This document shows, piece by piece, positions 1-8,462 of a stretch of DNA of 64,000 nt. Position 1 is the first letter of the stretch. The number at the start of each line of letters is the position of its first letter. The position numbers and the translations under genes were made by a program. This DNA is from an uncultured Bacilli bacterium (GTDB lineage: Bacteria; Bacillota_I; Bacilli_A; RF39; UBA660). The stretch covers positions 124,001-188,000 of the forward strand of contig CAJUTK010000001.1 in the NCBI GenBank assembly GCA_910589375.1. The letters are read 5' to 3'. The notes under the pieces are model-generated. The model saw only the letters and a program-made list of their open reading frames with translations, was not told where the DNA came from and made no database searches.

Positions 1-1366
1 TAGATGCAATTAATTGACTACTTTCCTCTTCTGATAATAAAACAGGAGCCTCTTTATCAAAAAATCCACTAAACTGATGATAGTTTTCTAATATACAAGA
101 AATATTTCCTACTGCTAATAATTTTCGAAAAAATTCTTTATCAGCCATAAGAGGTAACGTAAATGTTCCTTTATTTTGAATAGCTTCTTCTGCTACAATA
201 TCTTCTAACACAGTTCCTCTAACGTCTCCATTATCAACAGCATGAAAACTATAAAAATATTTATTTCGTAATAAAACTCTAAATACTTCTGGATATTTTT
301 GAAAATACTGCATTAAAGCTTTTGATGGAGTAAGATCTAGTTTCTTTTTTAAACCATTATCTTTTAATTTAGTTATTAATTTAGGAATATATTCTGAAAT
401 AATGGGACTTTGAAATAATGGAAGAAAACTTCCACCATCTACTAGAGAATCTAAAATTTCTTCTTTCTCTAATAATAAATTGGCATTTTCTGGAAATGTT
501 GTCTTCATTTCTTCTTTCTTTAAAGAAGCTGCAATAACACCAACATTAGCTTCTAATTCTTCTTTAGACGCTACACTTAAATACCAATTTAAATTATTGT
601 GCAACATAATATTTCTAAATTTTTCTTTATCAGAAAAATCTAATCTCTCATAAAATTCATCGAACGGTAAAATATCAGAAAAAGGCTGATTTAAATTTAT
701 ATTTGCGGAAAATATTTTTGCACGCAAAATTGGAAAAACAGTATCTTTCCTATTACCAAAAAGTTCGAATAATTCATAAACATTTAAAGACTCTAAATCT
801 TCTCTTTTCTTTTCTATTTGATTACTATTCGCTTTAAATGGTAATGTCTGATAAGCAAAAGGATAATTTGATAAGATATCTTCTTCCTTTTCAGGTGATA
901 GATTTAAATCCTGATAATACTGATTAGAATTTCCTAATAAATCATATCTATTACAATCTAACAAAATTTGTAAAATAAAATTTGTTACTGTTCCTGTAGG
1001 TTGATACGATAAATCTTTTAACTTTTCTCGAAAATAAGCCTCTATTTCTTCGATTCTAATAGAATAAGTCATCAAACCATCTAAATCTCTTAAATCTTCG
1101 CTATCTATCTGTTCTAAACACGCATAGTAAAAAGTATCTTCTGGAATGTATTCAATATCTTCTCCTACTACAGTTTCTTTAAAATAAGAAAGTGATCCTT
1201 CCGTCCAATTTTCTCTTCCAAAAGATAACTGAGTATAAGACATCCTTCTCATATCCGCATCTTGAGTTAATAAAAATAGTTCTTCTTCTGTAAAACGAAA
1301 AATATTATTTTTAAATTTCTCAACAATATTTCTTTTTTTCTCTGTAACATCTATTAAAAAATTCAT
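1..1366 (-). CDS. Uncharacterised protein, C-terminus cut by window edge
   Basis: An open frame runs from ATG at 1366 to the left edge without a stop, giving at least 455 residues. A good ribosome binding site (AGGGGA) lies 4 bases before the ATG. The protein is acidic, rich in Leu, Glu, Phe and Asn, has no signal peptide or membrane segment and looks like a soluble helical repeat protein, with short segments of the form LLxxKEEILDSLVD spaced along it. I do not recognise the family. It begins 8 bases after the acetyltransferase gene and is probably the last visible gene of that operon. Whether further domains follow cannot be seen. Confidence 0.8.
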   Translation of the reverse strand, partial: MNFLIDVTEKKRNIVEKFKNNIFRFTEEELFLLTQDADMRRMSYTQLSFGRENWTEGSLSYFKETVVGEDIEYIPEDTFYYACLEQIDSEDLRDLDGLMTYSIRIEEIEAYFREKLKDLSYQPTGTVTNFILQILLDCNRYDLLGNSNQYYQDLNLSPEKEEDILSNYPFAYQTLPFKANSNQIEKKREDLESLNVYELFELFGNRKDTVFPILRAKIFSANINLNQPFSDILPFDEFYERLDFSDKEKFRNIMLHNNLNWYLSVASKEELEANVGVIAASLKKEEMKTTFPENANLLLEKEEILDSLVDGGSFLPLFQSPIISEYIPKLITKLKDNGLKKKLDLTPSKALMQYFQKYPEVFRVLLRNKYFYSFHAVDNGDVRGTVLEDIVAEEAIQNKGTFTLPLMADKEFFRKLLAVGNISCILENYHQFSGFFDKEAPVLLSEEESSQLIAS

Positions 1367-1374
1367 ATTATCCC

Positions 1375-1839
1375 CTACTTTTCTGAGACTTTTTCTCCTA
1401 TTGCTTTTTGATGATAAGCATAGAAAAGACTATTTTCTGTCCGATACGTATCATCTTTTTCAAAACCACATTTTTCAAATGTCTTTTTAGAACCTATATT
1501 ATAATCTCTAACATGGGCATAAACAGGTAAAGATAATTTATCCGCCATATCTTTTCCCATAGATATTAAAGTTGTTCCTATTCCTTTTCTTTGACAATCT
1601 TTTTTTACCGCAATTTGATTTACATAAAATCCCATATTAGAATCTATTACTAAAGCATTAAAGCCCAGGATAGAAGATGCTTCTTGTGCATATATTATAC
1701 AATCCGATTGATATGTTAAAAATTGGAATTGGAGAGTTCCACCATTACTAGCAAGGTTTTCAGGTACAATATTCATCTCACAGTGCATACAAATAGTCTC
1801 AAAATTATCATCTGTAGATCTTACTACTTTATATTCCAT
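1375..1839 (-). CDS. GNAT family N-acetyltransferase
   Basis: A 154-residue GNAT-fold acetyltransferase that would transfer an acetyl group from acetyl-CoA to an unknown amine substrate in the cytoplasm. The conserved motif A is visible near residues 77-93 (VNQIAVKKDCQRKGIGTTLI, with the Q/RxxGxG/A acetyl-CoA loop as QRKGIG). The last beta-strand region, with a Gly-Phe pair after KTFEKC, is also typical. Length is normal for the family. It follows the cold-shock-like gene by one base and precedes the truncated gene by 8 bases, so all three are likely cotranscribed. Substrate cannot be read from the sequence. Confidence 0.88.
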   Translation of the reverse strand: MEYKVVRSTDDNFETICMHCEMNIVPENLASNGGTLQFQFLTYQSDCIIYAQEASSILGFNALVIDSNMGFYVNQIAVKKDCQRKGIGTTLISMGKDMADKLSLPVYAHVRDYNIGSKKTFEKCGFEKDDTYRTENSLFYAYHQKAIGEKVSEK

Positions 1840-1840
1840 C

Positions 1841-2080
1841 TTAATTTGTTCCCAACACTTTCTGTTTAGCGTTTTCTAATAATTTTTCTTCTGCTTTTTT
1901 TACAAAATATGCTCTTCTTTTATCATGTTTTAACTCTCCACGAAAAGCTACTAAATCTCCTACTTGTAATGGTGTTTGTGTATCAATATCACTATCTAAA
2001 AATAAATATTCTCCTTCTTCTGATACTATTTTTCCATAATGATTATCAAAAAAAGTAATTTTTCCTATTTCATATTCCAT
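1841..2080 (-). CDS. Small cold-shock/S1-like OB-fold protein
   Basis: A 79-residue protein. The longer frame begins at 2107, but a GGAG site sits 8 bases before the ATG at 2080 and a TATAAT -10 box (2106-2111, minus) overlaps the upstream ATG, so the internal start is preferred. The pattern GKITFFDNHYGKIVSEEGEYLFL, split as GKITFFD then YGKIVSEEG, followed by VGDLVAFRGE, resembles beta-strands of cold-shock or S1-type nucleic-acid-binding domains, although the RNP aromatic motifs are weak. The C-terminus is basic and helical. First gene of the operon with the GNAT enzyme. Function as an RNA or DNA binder is inference. Confidence 0.6.
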   Translation of the reverse strand: MEYEIGKITFFDNHYGKIVSEEGEYLFLDSDIDTQTPLQVGDLVAFRGELKHDKRRAYFVKKAEEKLLENAKQKVLGTN

Positions 2081-2132
2081 ACTATACTCTCCTATTATTA
2101 ATTTCATTATAACATCTTTTTATGGAAAAAGA

Positions 2133-2173
2133 AAAAAATACACGTTAGTATATGTAAATACCGTGTATTTTTT
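2133..2173 (-). terminator. Intrinsic terminator of the lipoprotein gene
   Basis: Two perfect 12-base arms (2133-2144 and 2162-2173) enclose the stop codon of the lipoprotein gene. Read on the minus strand the second arm ends in a run of T. It separates this gene from the cold-shock-like operon downstream. Confidence 0.8.
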
Positions 2174-2675
2174 GCATAGTTGATTCATTTAAATCATCAA
2201 TTTTCCATTCATCATTTGTTTTTGTCAAATAGAATGTTATTGTGTATTTTACTTTTTCTTCTGCTTTTTCCATTAAACCTAATTGATAATCATAATAAGC
2301 TTCATCACTATAATTTCCTTCTTCATCTTTGATTTCATCAGGAATAACATCAGATGATAAGATTTTACTATAATCTCTTACTTCTACTTCTACTTCTACA
2401 GTTGCTTTATCCCCATTAACTTTTTCTTCTTTGATTTCATAATTGATGTCCTTATAATGTTTTTTCATTAATTCTTTGTAACGAGATTTTTGTTCAACTG
2501 TATACTCAGTATCATGAAGTAAAGTATCTATATCATTTAACACATTATCATCTAATTTTTGATAACCATCCATGTAAGCTTCTACTTTTTTAGTTGGAGT
2601 ATTTGTCATATCTTTACCGATAGAGCATCCAGCTAATAGAAAAACACAAATAACTGCTAAAAACCACTTTTTCAT
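2145..2675 (-). CDS. Small secreted lipoprotein, unknown function
   Basis: A 176-residue protein with a classic lipoprotein signal: basic start, hydrophobic core and lipobox LLAGC, giving Cys17 as the lipidated residue. The mature part is charged, with a beta-rich C-terminal half ending in a pattern (TITFYLTKTNDEWKIDDL) like the cystatin/NTF2-type DUF4878 and DUF5105 lipoproteins of Firmicutes. It probably sits on the outer face of the membrane. The ribosome binding site GGGAGG precedes the ATG. It lies 42 bases downstream of the Ca2+ ATPase gene and has its own terminator. Exact role unknown. Confidence 0.75.
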   Translation of the reverse strand: MKKWFLAVICVFLLAGCSIGKDMTNTPTKKVEAYMDGYQKLDDNVLNDIDTLLHDTEYTVEQKSRYKELMKKHYKDINYEIKEEKVNGDKATVEVEVEVRDYSKILSSDVIPDEIKDEEGNYSDEAYYDYQLGLMEKAEEKVKYTITFYLTKTNDEWKIDDLNESTMQKIHGIYIY

Positions 2676-2717
2676 ATTTTCCCTCCCTATTACTAGTTTG
2701 GGTTATAAATTTCTATT

Positions 2718-5234
2718 TTATACTCCATGATTTTTATTTTTTAACTTTAAATAATATTTGCGAACAAAATCAATTGGAATTACTAAAAAAGCAAAGAAAA
2801 TCATTAATTCTAGTTCATAAAAACTTAAACCTATTGTTCTAAATACATTTCCTCCAAAATAGATAAGTAATAATTGTACAATTACGATAAAACTGATAAT
2901 CACAATAAAAACTTTATTTTGCTTAATATTAGCAAGTAAGTTTAATCGATTAGTTCTTGCATTAAAACTATTAAAAATATCGATAAAAATAAATAATCCA
3001 AAAAATGCAGAAAGTAACGCGGCATCACTTTTATAAAAAGATTTAACCCAGGAAGATTTTAAGAAAAAGAAACATAAAAAGGAAGACAATAATCCAGTCC
3101 ATAAAATTTGACTATACATATATTTATTCATAATAGGCTCATTTTTCTTTTTAGGACGTTCTTTCATATATTCTAAAAGTGGTGGTTCAAACGCAAATGC
3201 TAGCCCTGCTAGAGTATCCATTACCATATTAATCCATAACATTTGAATGACAGTTACCGGTGTATCTATTCCCACAAATGGTCCTATAATACTAAGACTT
3301 AATGCACATAAATTAATCGTTAGCTGTAAGATAATAAACTTACGAATACTTTTAAAAATAGTTCTACCATAGAGTATTGCCTTACTAATAGACAAAAAGT
3401 TATTATCTAAAATAACGATATCGCTTGCTTCTTTAGCAACTTCTGTACCACTTCCCATACTAAATCCAACATCTGCTCTTTTAAGCGCTGGCGCATCATT
3501 TACTCCATCCCCGGTCATACCAACTACTAAGTCGAGTTCCTGACATACTCTAATTAATCTACTTTTATCATGTGGTAACATACGCGCTACAACTCTCAAT
3601 TTTGGAATAATTTTTTTTAATTCTTCATCACTTATTTTATTTAATTCATCACTAGTTAAGATAACAGAATCAGATTCTAATAGATGCAGTTCTTTTGCTA
3701 TAGCACATGCAGTTTTCTTGTTATCACCTGTTAACATGACAGTATTAATATGTGCAGACTTTACAAGTTCAATTCCTTCTACTACATTTGGTCTAATATC
3801 ATCTTTAATTAATAATAGTCCTACTAAGTTTAAGCTATGAAAAGGAACTGCTTCTCTTTGAGTACTCGTTGCAAGTAATAAAATACGAATGCCATCACAT
3901 GCTTGCATATTAATATAAGCATTTATTTTATCTTTATTTAAATATTCTTTTTTGCCAAATTCATTATAATAATATTTACAAAAAGGAAGTATTTTTTCAG
4001 GCGCACCTTTTATTAAATGAATTTTTTCATTATCCTCATAAATAGTTGTAATAGCATATTTATTTTGGCTTGTAAAAGGAATTACTTTTTCTTTTATATA
4101 AGAAATATTACTTTTTTTTACAAATTTTAAAATAGCTTTATCAGTAATATTTCCTCCTATAATATTATCCCCATCAAATGAACTAGCATTATTAACAGTA
4201 CAAGATATTTTTACAATCTTAGATAACTTTGTTTGAATTAAATCTTGATAACTATATTCCTTTAAATTACCATCTACGTATTTTATAACTTCTAATTCTC
4301 CCTTTGTTAAAGTACCCGTTTTATCTGTAAATAAAACATTTAGACTTCCAGCTGTTTCAATTCCTACTAATTTTCTAACTAATACATTATCCTTTAACAT
4401 TTTTTTCATATTAGAAGAAAGTACAAGTGTAACCATCATTGGAAGCCCTTCTGGTACACAAACAATAATAATAGTCACAGATAATGTTAATGCATAAAGA
4501 ATATTAGAAAACGTTAATCCATTTAAACAAACATAGGATAAAAAAATGATAAATGCGCTTACATATCCTATTTTACTAATTAAATTAGCAAGACCTGCTA
4601 ATCTTAATTTTAAAGGGCTTGTTGGCTGCTCCATTTTTAATTCTTCAGCCATTTTTCCATAAAAAGTATTTGATCCTACTTTTTGAACTTCCATTAAAGC
4701 TTCTCCTGATACTACTACACTTCCCCTTAATGTAGAACTAGAAAGGCCTTTTTTTGCTTCTTTGCTTTCGCCATTTAAACTAGATTCATCGACGCTAATC
4801 ATTCCTTCTACAATTTTCCCATCAGCAGGTACTTTATCCCCACTTTCTAAAAAGACAATATCTCCAACTACTACTTCCCCTACTGGTATTTCTATCTTTT
4901 TTCCATTCCTTTTTACTCGACATTTTATCTTAGAAGATTCCTCCATTAATTTAGCAAATGCTTTATCGCTTCCATATTCAGAAATACTAGAAATAAAAGA
5001 TGCCATAAAGATTGCTAAAACAATTCCTAATGTTTCATACCAATCAAAATTCTTCATTAAAAAAACTGTTTTAATGGCAAGTGCTATTAAAAGTATTCTA
5101 ATAATAGGATCTCCTAATGATTGTAATACCAAATGAAGGAAACTATTTTTTTTATAATTTCCTAATTCATTGGTACCACTAATCTGTCTACTTTTTTCTA
5201 CTTCTTCTTCTGTTAATCCAATTTCCTTCTTCAT
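2718..5234 (-). CDS. Calcium-translocating P-type ATPase (PMCA type)
   Basis: An 838-residue P2B-like cation pump that would export Ca2+ from the cytoplasm using ATP. Visible features: actuator-domain motif NGES near residue 153 (usually TGES), the M4 motif VPEGLP near 260, the phosphorylation motif DKTGTLT near 304, the hinge motif MTGDGVNDAPAL, and a conserved M6 segment with Asn and Asp in NMVMDTLAGL matching the Ca2+ site of plasma-membrane Ca2+ ATPases. Length and segment order are normal for a full pump. Start at 5234 has an AGGAGG site 7 bases upstream. Ca2+ selectivity is inferred from M4 and M6; the NGES substitution is noted among the findings. Confidence 0.93.
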   Translation of the reverse strand: MKKEIGLTEEEVEKSRQISGTNELGNYKKNSFLHLVLQSLGDPIIRILLIALAIKTVFLMKNFDWYETLGIVLAIFMASFISSISEYGSDKAFAKLMEESSKIKCRVKRNGKKIEIPVGEVVVGDIVFLESGDKVPADGKIVEGMISVDESSLNGESKEAKKGLSSSTLRGSVVVSGEALMEVQKVGSNTFYGKMAEELKMEQPTSPLKLRLAGLANLISKIGYVSAFIIFLSYVCLNGLTFSNILYALTLSVTIIIVCVPEGLPMMVTLVLSSNMKKMLKDNVLVRKLVGIETAGSLNVLFTDKTGTLTKGELEVIKYVDGNLKEYSYQDLIQTKLSKIVKISCTVNNASSFDGDNIIGGNITDKAILKFVKKSNISYIKEKVIPFTSQNKYAITTIYEDNEKIHLIKGAPEKILPFCKYYYNEFGKKEYLNKDKINAYINMQACDGIRILLLATSTQREAVPFHSLNLVGLLLIKDDIRPNVVEGIELVKSAHINTVMLTGDNKKTACAIAKELHLLESDSVILTSDELNKISDEELKKIIPKLRVVARMLPHDKSRLIRVCQELDLVVGMTGDGVNDAPALKRADVGFSMGSGTEVAKEASDIVILDNNFLSISKAILYGRTIFKSIRKFIILQLTINLCALSLSIIGPFVGIDTPVTVIQMLWINMVMDTLAGLAFAFEPPLLEYMKERPKKKNEPIMNKYMYSQILWTGLLSSFLCFFFLKSSWVKSFYKSDAALLSAFFGLFIFIDIFNSFNARTNRLNLLANIKQNKVFIVIISFIVIVQLLLIYFGGNVFRTIGLSFYELELMIFFAFLVIPIDFVRKYYLKLKNKNHGV

Positions 5235-5295
5235 AGTATACCCTCCTAAAAAAATATATTCAGGTATACCATAATATTTTGCATTTTCATCCTAC

Positions 5296-5319
5296 AAAAA
5301 AGGACAACCTAAGTTGTCC
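5296..5319 (-). terminator. Intrinsic terminator after the HTH protein gene
   Basis: GGACAAC at 5302-5308 pairs with GTTGTCC at 5313-5319. On the minus strand the stem is followed by a run of T. It lies between the HTH gene and the Ca2+ ATPase gene and ends the PH-HTH operon. Confidence 0.8.
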
Positions 5320-5342
5320 AAAAATTTATGCTTTCGCTATTA

Positions 5343-5678
5343 CTAGTTTTTATTAATTAAATCGGCCTCTTTTAATACATTGTAGATACAAGAATAACTT
5401 CTTTTTCCATAAAATTTACAGAATTTTCTAATACTAACATTTGACCTTCTATATAAATCAATAATATATTTTTTTTCTTGTTCTGATATTGTATTGATAG
5501 GCTTTCTATTTTTATTTCCATGTTCTAATCTAATCTCATTATTTAAAATTTCTTTTTTTAATTTCAATATATATTTTGGGTGATAACCTGTAATAGTTGC
5601 TATTTCTTGGTAAGACAAAAAACTGTTCCCAGCTATTTTTTTATTTATTAAGTCTACTGCTTCTGCCTTTCTACTCAT
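5343..5678 (-). CDS. Small helix-turn-helix protein, transposase-DBD-like
   Basis: About 111 residues from ATG at 5678; ATG 5681 is equally possible, because a GGTG ribosome binding site lies just upstream of both. Two HTH-like segments are visible: SYQEIATITGYHPKYILKLK, and a second around SIRKFCKFYG. The linker HGNKNRKP followed by IIDLYRR resembles the DNA-binding N-terminus of ISNCY-type transposases. There is no DDE catalytic domain, no terminal inverted repeats and no frameshift, so this is a free-standing small DNA-binding protein or a domesticated fragment. It lies in an operon with the PH-domain gene upstream. Confidence 0.6.
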   Translation of the reverse strand: MSRKAEAVDLINKKIAGNSFLSYQEIATITGYHPKYILKLKKEILNNEIRLEHGNKNRKPINTISEQEKKYIIDLYRRSNVSIRKFCKFYGKRSYSCIYNVLKEADLINKN

Positions 5679-5695
5679 CATTATCACCAACTTTA

Positions 5696-6097
5696 TTATA
5701 TTTTATCAAAATATGTTATTTTTCTCTCCATAACGTCTACTTCTATAGCATCACGTAATATTTTTCTCACCTGTGCAGGGTTTTCTACATTTTTAAGCCA
5801 TATTTTCGTGCCCTGCCTTTCAGCAGTACCATGAGTATCAATTACTACTGAAATTGTACCTATCTTTAACATTCTTTGATATATACTCTCTGAAGTATCT
5901 GGATCTTTTAGCATATAAAGTTCTACAGAATTTGTTTTTTTATGAAAAAATCCTGTTGTCACAATTAATTCATCCTTTGTTATTTGATAAGTTGTAAAAT
6001 TCATATGGATAGAGGTTAAAAATCTTTGCCACAATCCAGATGGTTTACCTTCCCATAAAATTTCAAAATCTACATTTTTTAATTTTTCATCTGCCAT
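5696..6097 (-). CDS. PH-domain (bPH2/DUF304-like) protein
   Basis: A 133-residue protein with the pattern of a bacterial pleckstrin-homology domain: LWEGKPSG, then FTTYQITKDELIVTTGFFHKKTN split across two strands, then a VELYMLKDPD strand and a C-terminal helix. The pattern Y-x-I-T-x-x-E-L-x-x-x-x-G is typical of YdbS/YdbT-like bPH2 domains. There is no membrane segment, unlike many relatives. A GGAGG site precedes the ATG at 6097. The small HTH gene follows within about 17 bases. The ligand is unknown. Confidence 0.65.
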   Translation of the reverse strand: MADEKLKNVDFEILWEGKPSGLWQRFLTSIHMNFTTYQITKDELIVTTGFFHKKTNSVELYMLKDPDTSESIYQRMLKIGTISVVIDTHGTAERQGTKIWLKNVENPAQVRKILRDAIEVDVMERKITYFDKI

Positions 6098-6157
6098 GAT
6101 TAACCTCCATTATTACCTACATTATAGCATAATTTTTTAAGGAAGAAACCCCTTTTT

Positions 6158-6715
6158 TTAAAAATCAAAATCAATTGGCTTATTTTTTTCTAAATCTTCT
6201 TCTCTATCCACTATTTTATATTCATTATTAATAGCCTCTGCTACCTGAAACCAACCATTTACTAACATCTCTAATTCTTTTCTCATAGATGATTCTATAA
6301 TTGATTCTTTAATATCTTCCAGTTCTAATAGTAACATATAAATAAGCACATATTTAGGAACTCTCTGTTTAAACCTGGAAAATAGAATTTCATCTGCTTT
6401 CTCTTTCGCATTCACCATAATCTTTTCATATTCTCTTTTCGTATTTTCATCTACTCGTAAATTATTAAAGATTTTCTGATAACTTGCTTCTATTATAGGA
6501 TTTACTATTTCTTTAGGATTACCTTTCTTTAAAGCCCAATTCATAATTTCAAAATTAATAGCCATTACAACTAATTGATTTTCAACTGGGTCATAGATAG
6601 CTCCAGTTCTATCTAAAATAGGTTCTATTTCAGAATTTCTAACGCGCACAGATTCATATACAACAGAAGTCATTGTATTTGAACTCATCTCTTTTTTATT
6701 TGTAAACCAACCCAT
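6158..6715 (-). CDS. Uncharacterised helical protein
   Basis: A 185-residue protein. The longer frame starts at 6766, but a full promoter (TTGATG, 17 bases, TATAAT) lies inside that extension and a GGTGAT site precedes the ATG at 6715, so the downstream start is chosen. The protein is acidic at its end, mostly helical, soluble and Glu/Lys rich. I recognise no domain. It has its own promoter and is followed by the PH-HTH operon in the same direction. Confidence 0.7.
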   Translation of the reverse strand: MGWFTNKKEMSSNTMTSVVYESVRVRNSEIEPILDRTGAIYDPVENQLVVMAINFEIMNWALKKGNPKEIVNPIIEASYQKIFNNLRVDENTKREYEKIMVNAKEKADEILFSRFKQRVPKYVLIYMLLLELEDIKESIIESSMRKELEMLVNGWFQVAEAINNEYKIVDREEDLEKNKPIDFDF

Positions 6716-6730
6716 ATCATCACCATTTTT

Positions 6731-6759
6731 ATTATAGCAAAAAAAAGAAATGACATCAA
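6731..6759 (-). promoter_or_regulatory. Vegetative promoter, TTGATG-N17-TATAAT
   Basis: On the minus strand TTGATG (6754-6759) is separated by 17 bases from TATAAT (6731-6736), with a TSS expected about 10 bases before the ATG at 6715. The -35 box lies inside the terminator hairpin of the preceding gene. Confidence 0.8.
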
Positions 6760-6767
6760 TTGTCATT
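6741..6767 (-). terminator. Terminator of the lysozyme-like gene
   Basis: AATGACA (6749-6755) pairs with TGTCATT (6761-6767) across a 5-base loop, followed on the minus strand by a T-rich run (6741-6748). The hairpin contains the -35 box of the next gene. Confidence 0.75.
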
Positions 6768-6774
6768 CCTATAT

Positions 6775-7386
6775 CTATTTATTCTTTATTTTAGTTATAT
6801 AAGAATTAATTTTCTTATACCAGGTCTTATCTGCAGCGTATCTTTTGTTAATCTCTTTTGCGCTTGTAATCCCTTTTGAAAAATAATTTTTAGATAAACC
6901 ATCAATAAATGACTTAATTCCATTATCTAAACTTGGATAAGAGCGATAAGAACCGCATCCTTTTCCCTTTTGACCGCCTACATTATTACATGATTTTACT
7001 AAATTACTACATTTCCATGTACATCCAGTTTCTTGCAAAATAATTGCTGTTGCAAGATAAGGGTCTACTCCTTTCTCAATAGAATATTGTGCTATTAAAT
7101 CCCCTTTTCCCTTTAAATCATCATTTAAAGAACGATTCAATTTAGCGCCTAATTCTTCTAATGTCATATTATCATAAACAATTTTTTCTTCTTCTATTAT
7201 TTCTGTATATGCTAATAGATCTTCCTCATCAATATGTAGAACTTGTCCAAACTCTAACATCTTACTATAATCAATTTCCTTTCTAGAAACAGATGCTAAA
7301 GAGTTCCTAATTAAAATCCCCCCTCCAACGATACAATCTATTACTGCTAGTCCAACAAGTAATATCGTTTTCTGGCTTGCTTTCAC
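6775..7386 (-). CDS. Membrane-anchored lysozyme-like (glucosaminidase-type) protein
   Basis: A 203-residue protein with one N-terminal membrane segment (about residues 8-27), so the body is outside the cell. The region from about residue 100 onward (LIAQYSIEKGVDP, then ILQETGC, NNVGGQKGKGC and YPSLDNGIKSFI) matches the lysozyme-like fold of Firmicute glucosaminidases, with Glu in QETG as the likely acid. Two Cys pairs may form disulfides. It would cleave peptidoglycan glycan strands. The start codon is GTG with GAGGTG 8 bases upstream, driven by the promoter at 7431-7460. Exact bond specificity is not determined. Confidence 0.72.
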   Translation of the reverse strand: MKASQKTILLVGLAVIDCIVGGGILIRNSLASVSRKEIDYSKMLEFGQVLHIDEEDLLAYTEIIEEEKIVYDNMTLEELGAKLNRSLNDDLKGKGDLIAQYSIEKGVDPYLATAIILQETGCTWKCSNLVKSCNNVGGQKGKGCGSYRSYPSLDNGIKSFIDGLSKNYFSKGITSAKEINKRYAADKTWYKKINSYITKIKNK

Positions 7387-7430
7387 GATAAATACACCTC
7401 ATTCTATTCCGTTTTTTGGAAAGCAAATTT

Positions 7431-7460
7431 ATCGTACCATATTAGTTAGATTGATGTCAA
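7431..7460 (-). promoter_or_regulatory. Promoter, TTGACA-N18-TACGAT
   Basis: Minus-strand TTGACA (7455-7460) with TACGAT (7431-7436), 18-base spacer, about 45 bases before the GTG start of the lysozyme-like gene. Confidence 0.65.
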
Positions 7461-7521
7461 ATCATCTTTACATTTATTTACACTTGTTATATTAAAAATA
7501 ATATGTAAAAGTAATATTATC

Positions 7522-7548
7522 AAAAAAAAGGCTAATTATTAGCCTTTT
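7522..7548 (-). terminator. Terminator of the nitroreductase operon
   Basis: AAAAGGCTAA (7526-7535) pairs with TTAGCCTTTT (7539-7548); the minus strand continues into 8 T. The nitroreductase stop codon lies inside the stem. Confidence 0.85.
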
Positions 7549-8074
7549 CTGAGAAGATTACTTCCTCTAATTTTTTTCTAGGTCTAGCATGTGGGCTTTG
7601 AGCTTTATAGCCAATCGCAATAGTAGAAATAACACGTAAATCAGTATTTAATATTTCTTTTAATTCTGGCTCTATTAAACTAGTATTGCCTATCCAAAGA
7701 CTTCCTAACCCTAAATCAGTTGCACGTAATAGAATGTTTTCAATAGCGCCCCCAATTGATAAAATATCATATAAATAATTTTCAGACATTTCTTCTGTTA
7801 AATAAACAACTAATAATACTGGTGTTTCTGTGATAATCCCTGATGTATGAGGAGCTGTAGAACCTTCTATATCCTTTGTTTTTTGATAGAGGGTATCTGC
7901 TATTTTATTTTTTAATTCTCCTCTTACAATTTGAAACTTCCAAGGCTGTCTATTATGTCCAGAAGGAGCTAAAGTCGCACATCTAATCAGTTCTAACAAA
8001 ATATCATCAGAAATATCTTTTTCTTCATATTTTCTAATGCTTCTTCTTTCTTCTATTGCTTTTACTAATTCCAT
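7532..8074 (-). CDS. Nitroreductase family protein
   Basis: A 180-residue FMN-dependent NAD(P)H oxidoreductase of the nitroreductase family. Visible: the N-terminal RRSIRKY motif binding the FMN phosphate, LAPSGHNRQPWKF after the second helix, and the glycine-rich GLGSLWIG segment near residue 120. Length is typical. Natural substrates are unknown; relatives reduce quinones, flavins or nitro compounds. Its ATG overlaps the stop of the upstream gene by one base (TAATG), suggesting translational coupling. Confidence 0.9.
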   Translation of the reverse strand: MELVKAIEERRSIRKYEEKDISDDILLELIRCATLAPSGHNRQPWKFQIVRGELKNKIADTLYQKTKDIEGSTAPHTSGIITETPVLLVVYLTEEMSENYLYDILSIGGAIENILLRATDLGLGSLWIGNTSLIEPELKEILNTDLRVISTIAIGYKAQSPHARPRKKLEEVIFSEKANN

Positions 8075-8412
8075 TATTGATTCTCCTTTAAATATTGATA
8101 TATTGTATCACTTTCTAAATAAAAATAATTGCCATTTTCTAAAATATATTTGTTATATTCTCCCTCTTCTATCTTCAGAATAAAAGATAATTCTACTTCT
8201 AATAATTTCTCATAGCTTGGCAAAGGAGAAATAGCACGTGTAATTCGTAAAACTTCTTTACTATCCATTTTTCTATTACCATCCTCAAATAAGAAAAATC
8301 TTTCATTCGTAATTACCACGCATACTTCCTTAGCTTTTTCATTCTCTAATATTCTTGCTTTTTCATCTACTATTTGTATTTTTTCTTCTAAATGAAATTC
8401 AATTGGGTACAT
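8074..8412 (-). CDS. Uncharacterised small protein, PH-like pattern
   Basis: A 112-residue soluble protein with alternating strands (VCVVITNERFFLFED, then SFILKIEEGEYNKYILENGN in two parts) and a C-terminal helix, a pattern seen in small PH-like domains, but the resemblance is weak and I assign no family. ATG at 8412 has a GAGGTG site. It is the first gene of a two-gene operon with the nitroreductase, overlapping it by one base. Confidence 0.6.
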   Translation of the reverse strand: MYPIEFHLEEKIQIVDEKARILENEKAKEVCVVITNERFFLFEDGNRKMDSKEVLRITRAISPLPSYEKLLEVELSFILKIEEGEYNKYILENGNYFYLESDTIYQYLKENQ

Positions 8413-8437
8413 CTAATCACCTCATTTCTAGTATATC

Positions 8438-8462
8438 AAAAAGAAGATGACTAGCCATCTTC
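8438..8462 (-). terminator. Terminator after pgi
   Basis: GAAGATG (8443-8449) pairs with CATCTTC (8456-8462), followed on the minus strand by a T run. It ends the glucan synthase-pgi transcript and overlaps the last pgi codons. Confidence 0.8.

Noticed and set aside
4762..5136. A 124-codon plus-strand frame inside the Ca2+ ATPase gene
   Set aside because: Antisense shadow of a well-conserved coding region.
5343..5690. A complete insertion sequence
   Set aside because: No DDE domain, terminal inverted repeats or target duplication could be found around the HTH gene.
6132..6150. A terminator between the unknown 185-residue gene and the PH-domain gene
   Set aside because: The possible stem has only four Watson-Crick pairs plus G-U pairs, and no T run follows on the minus strand.
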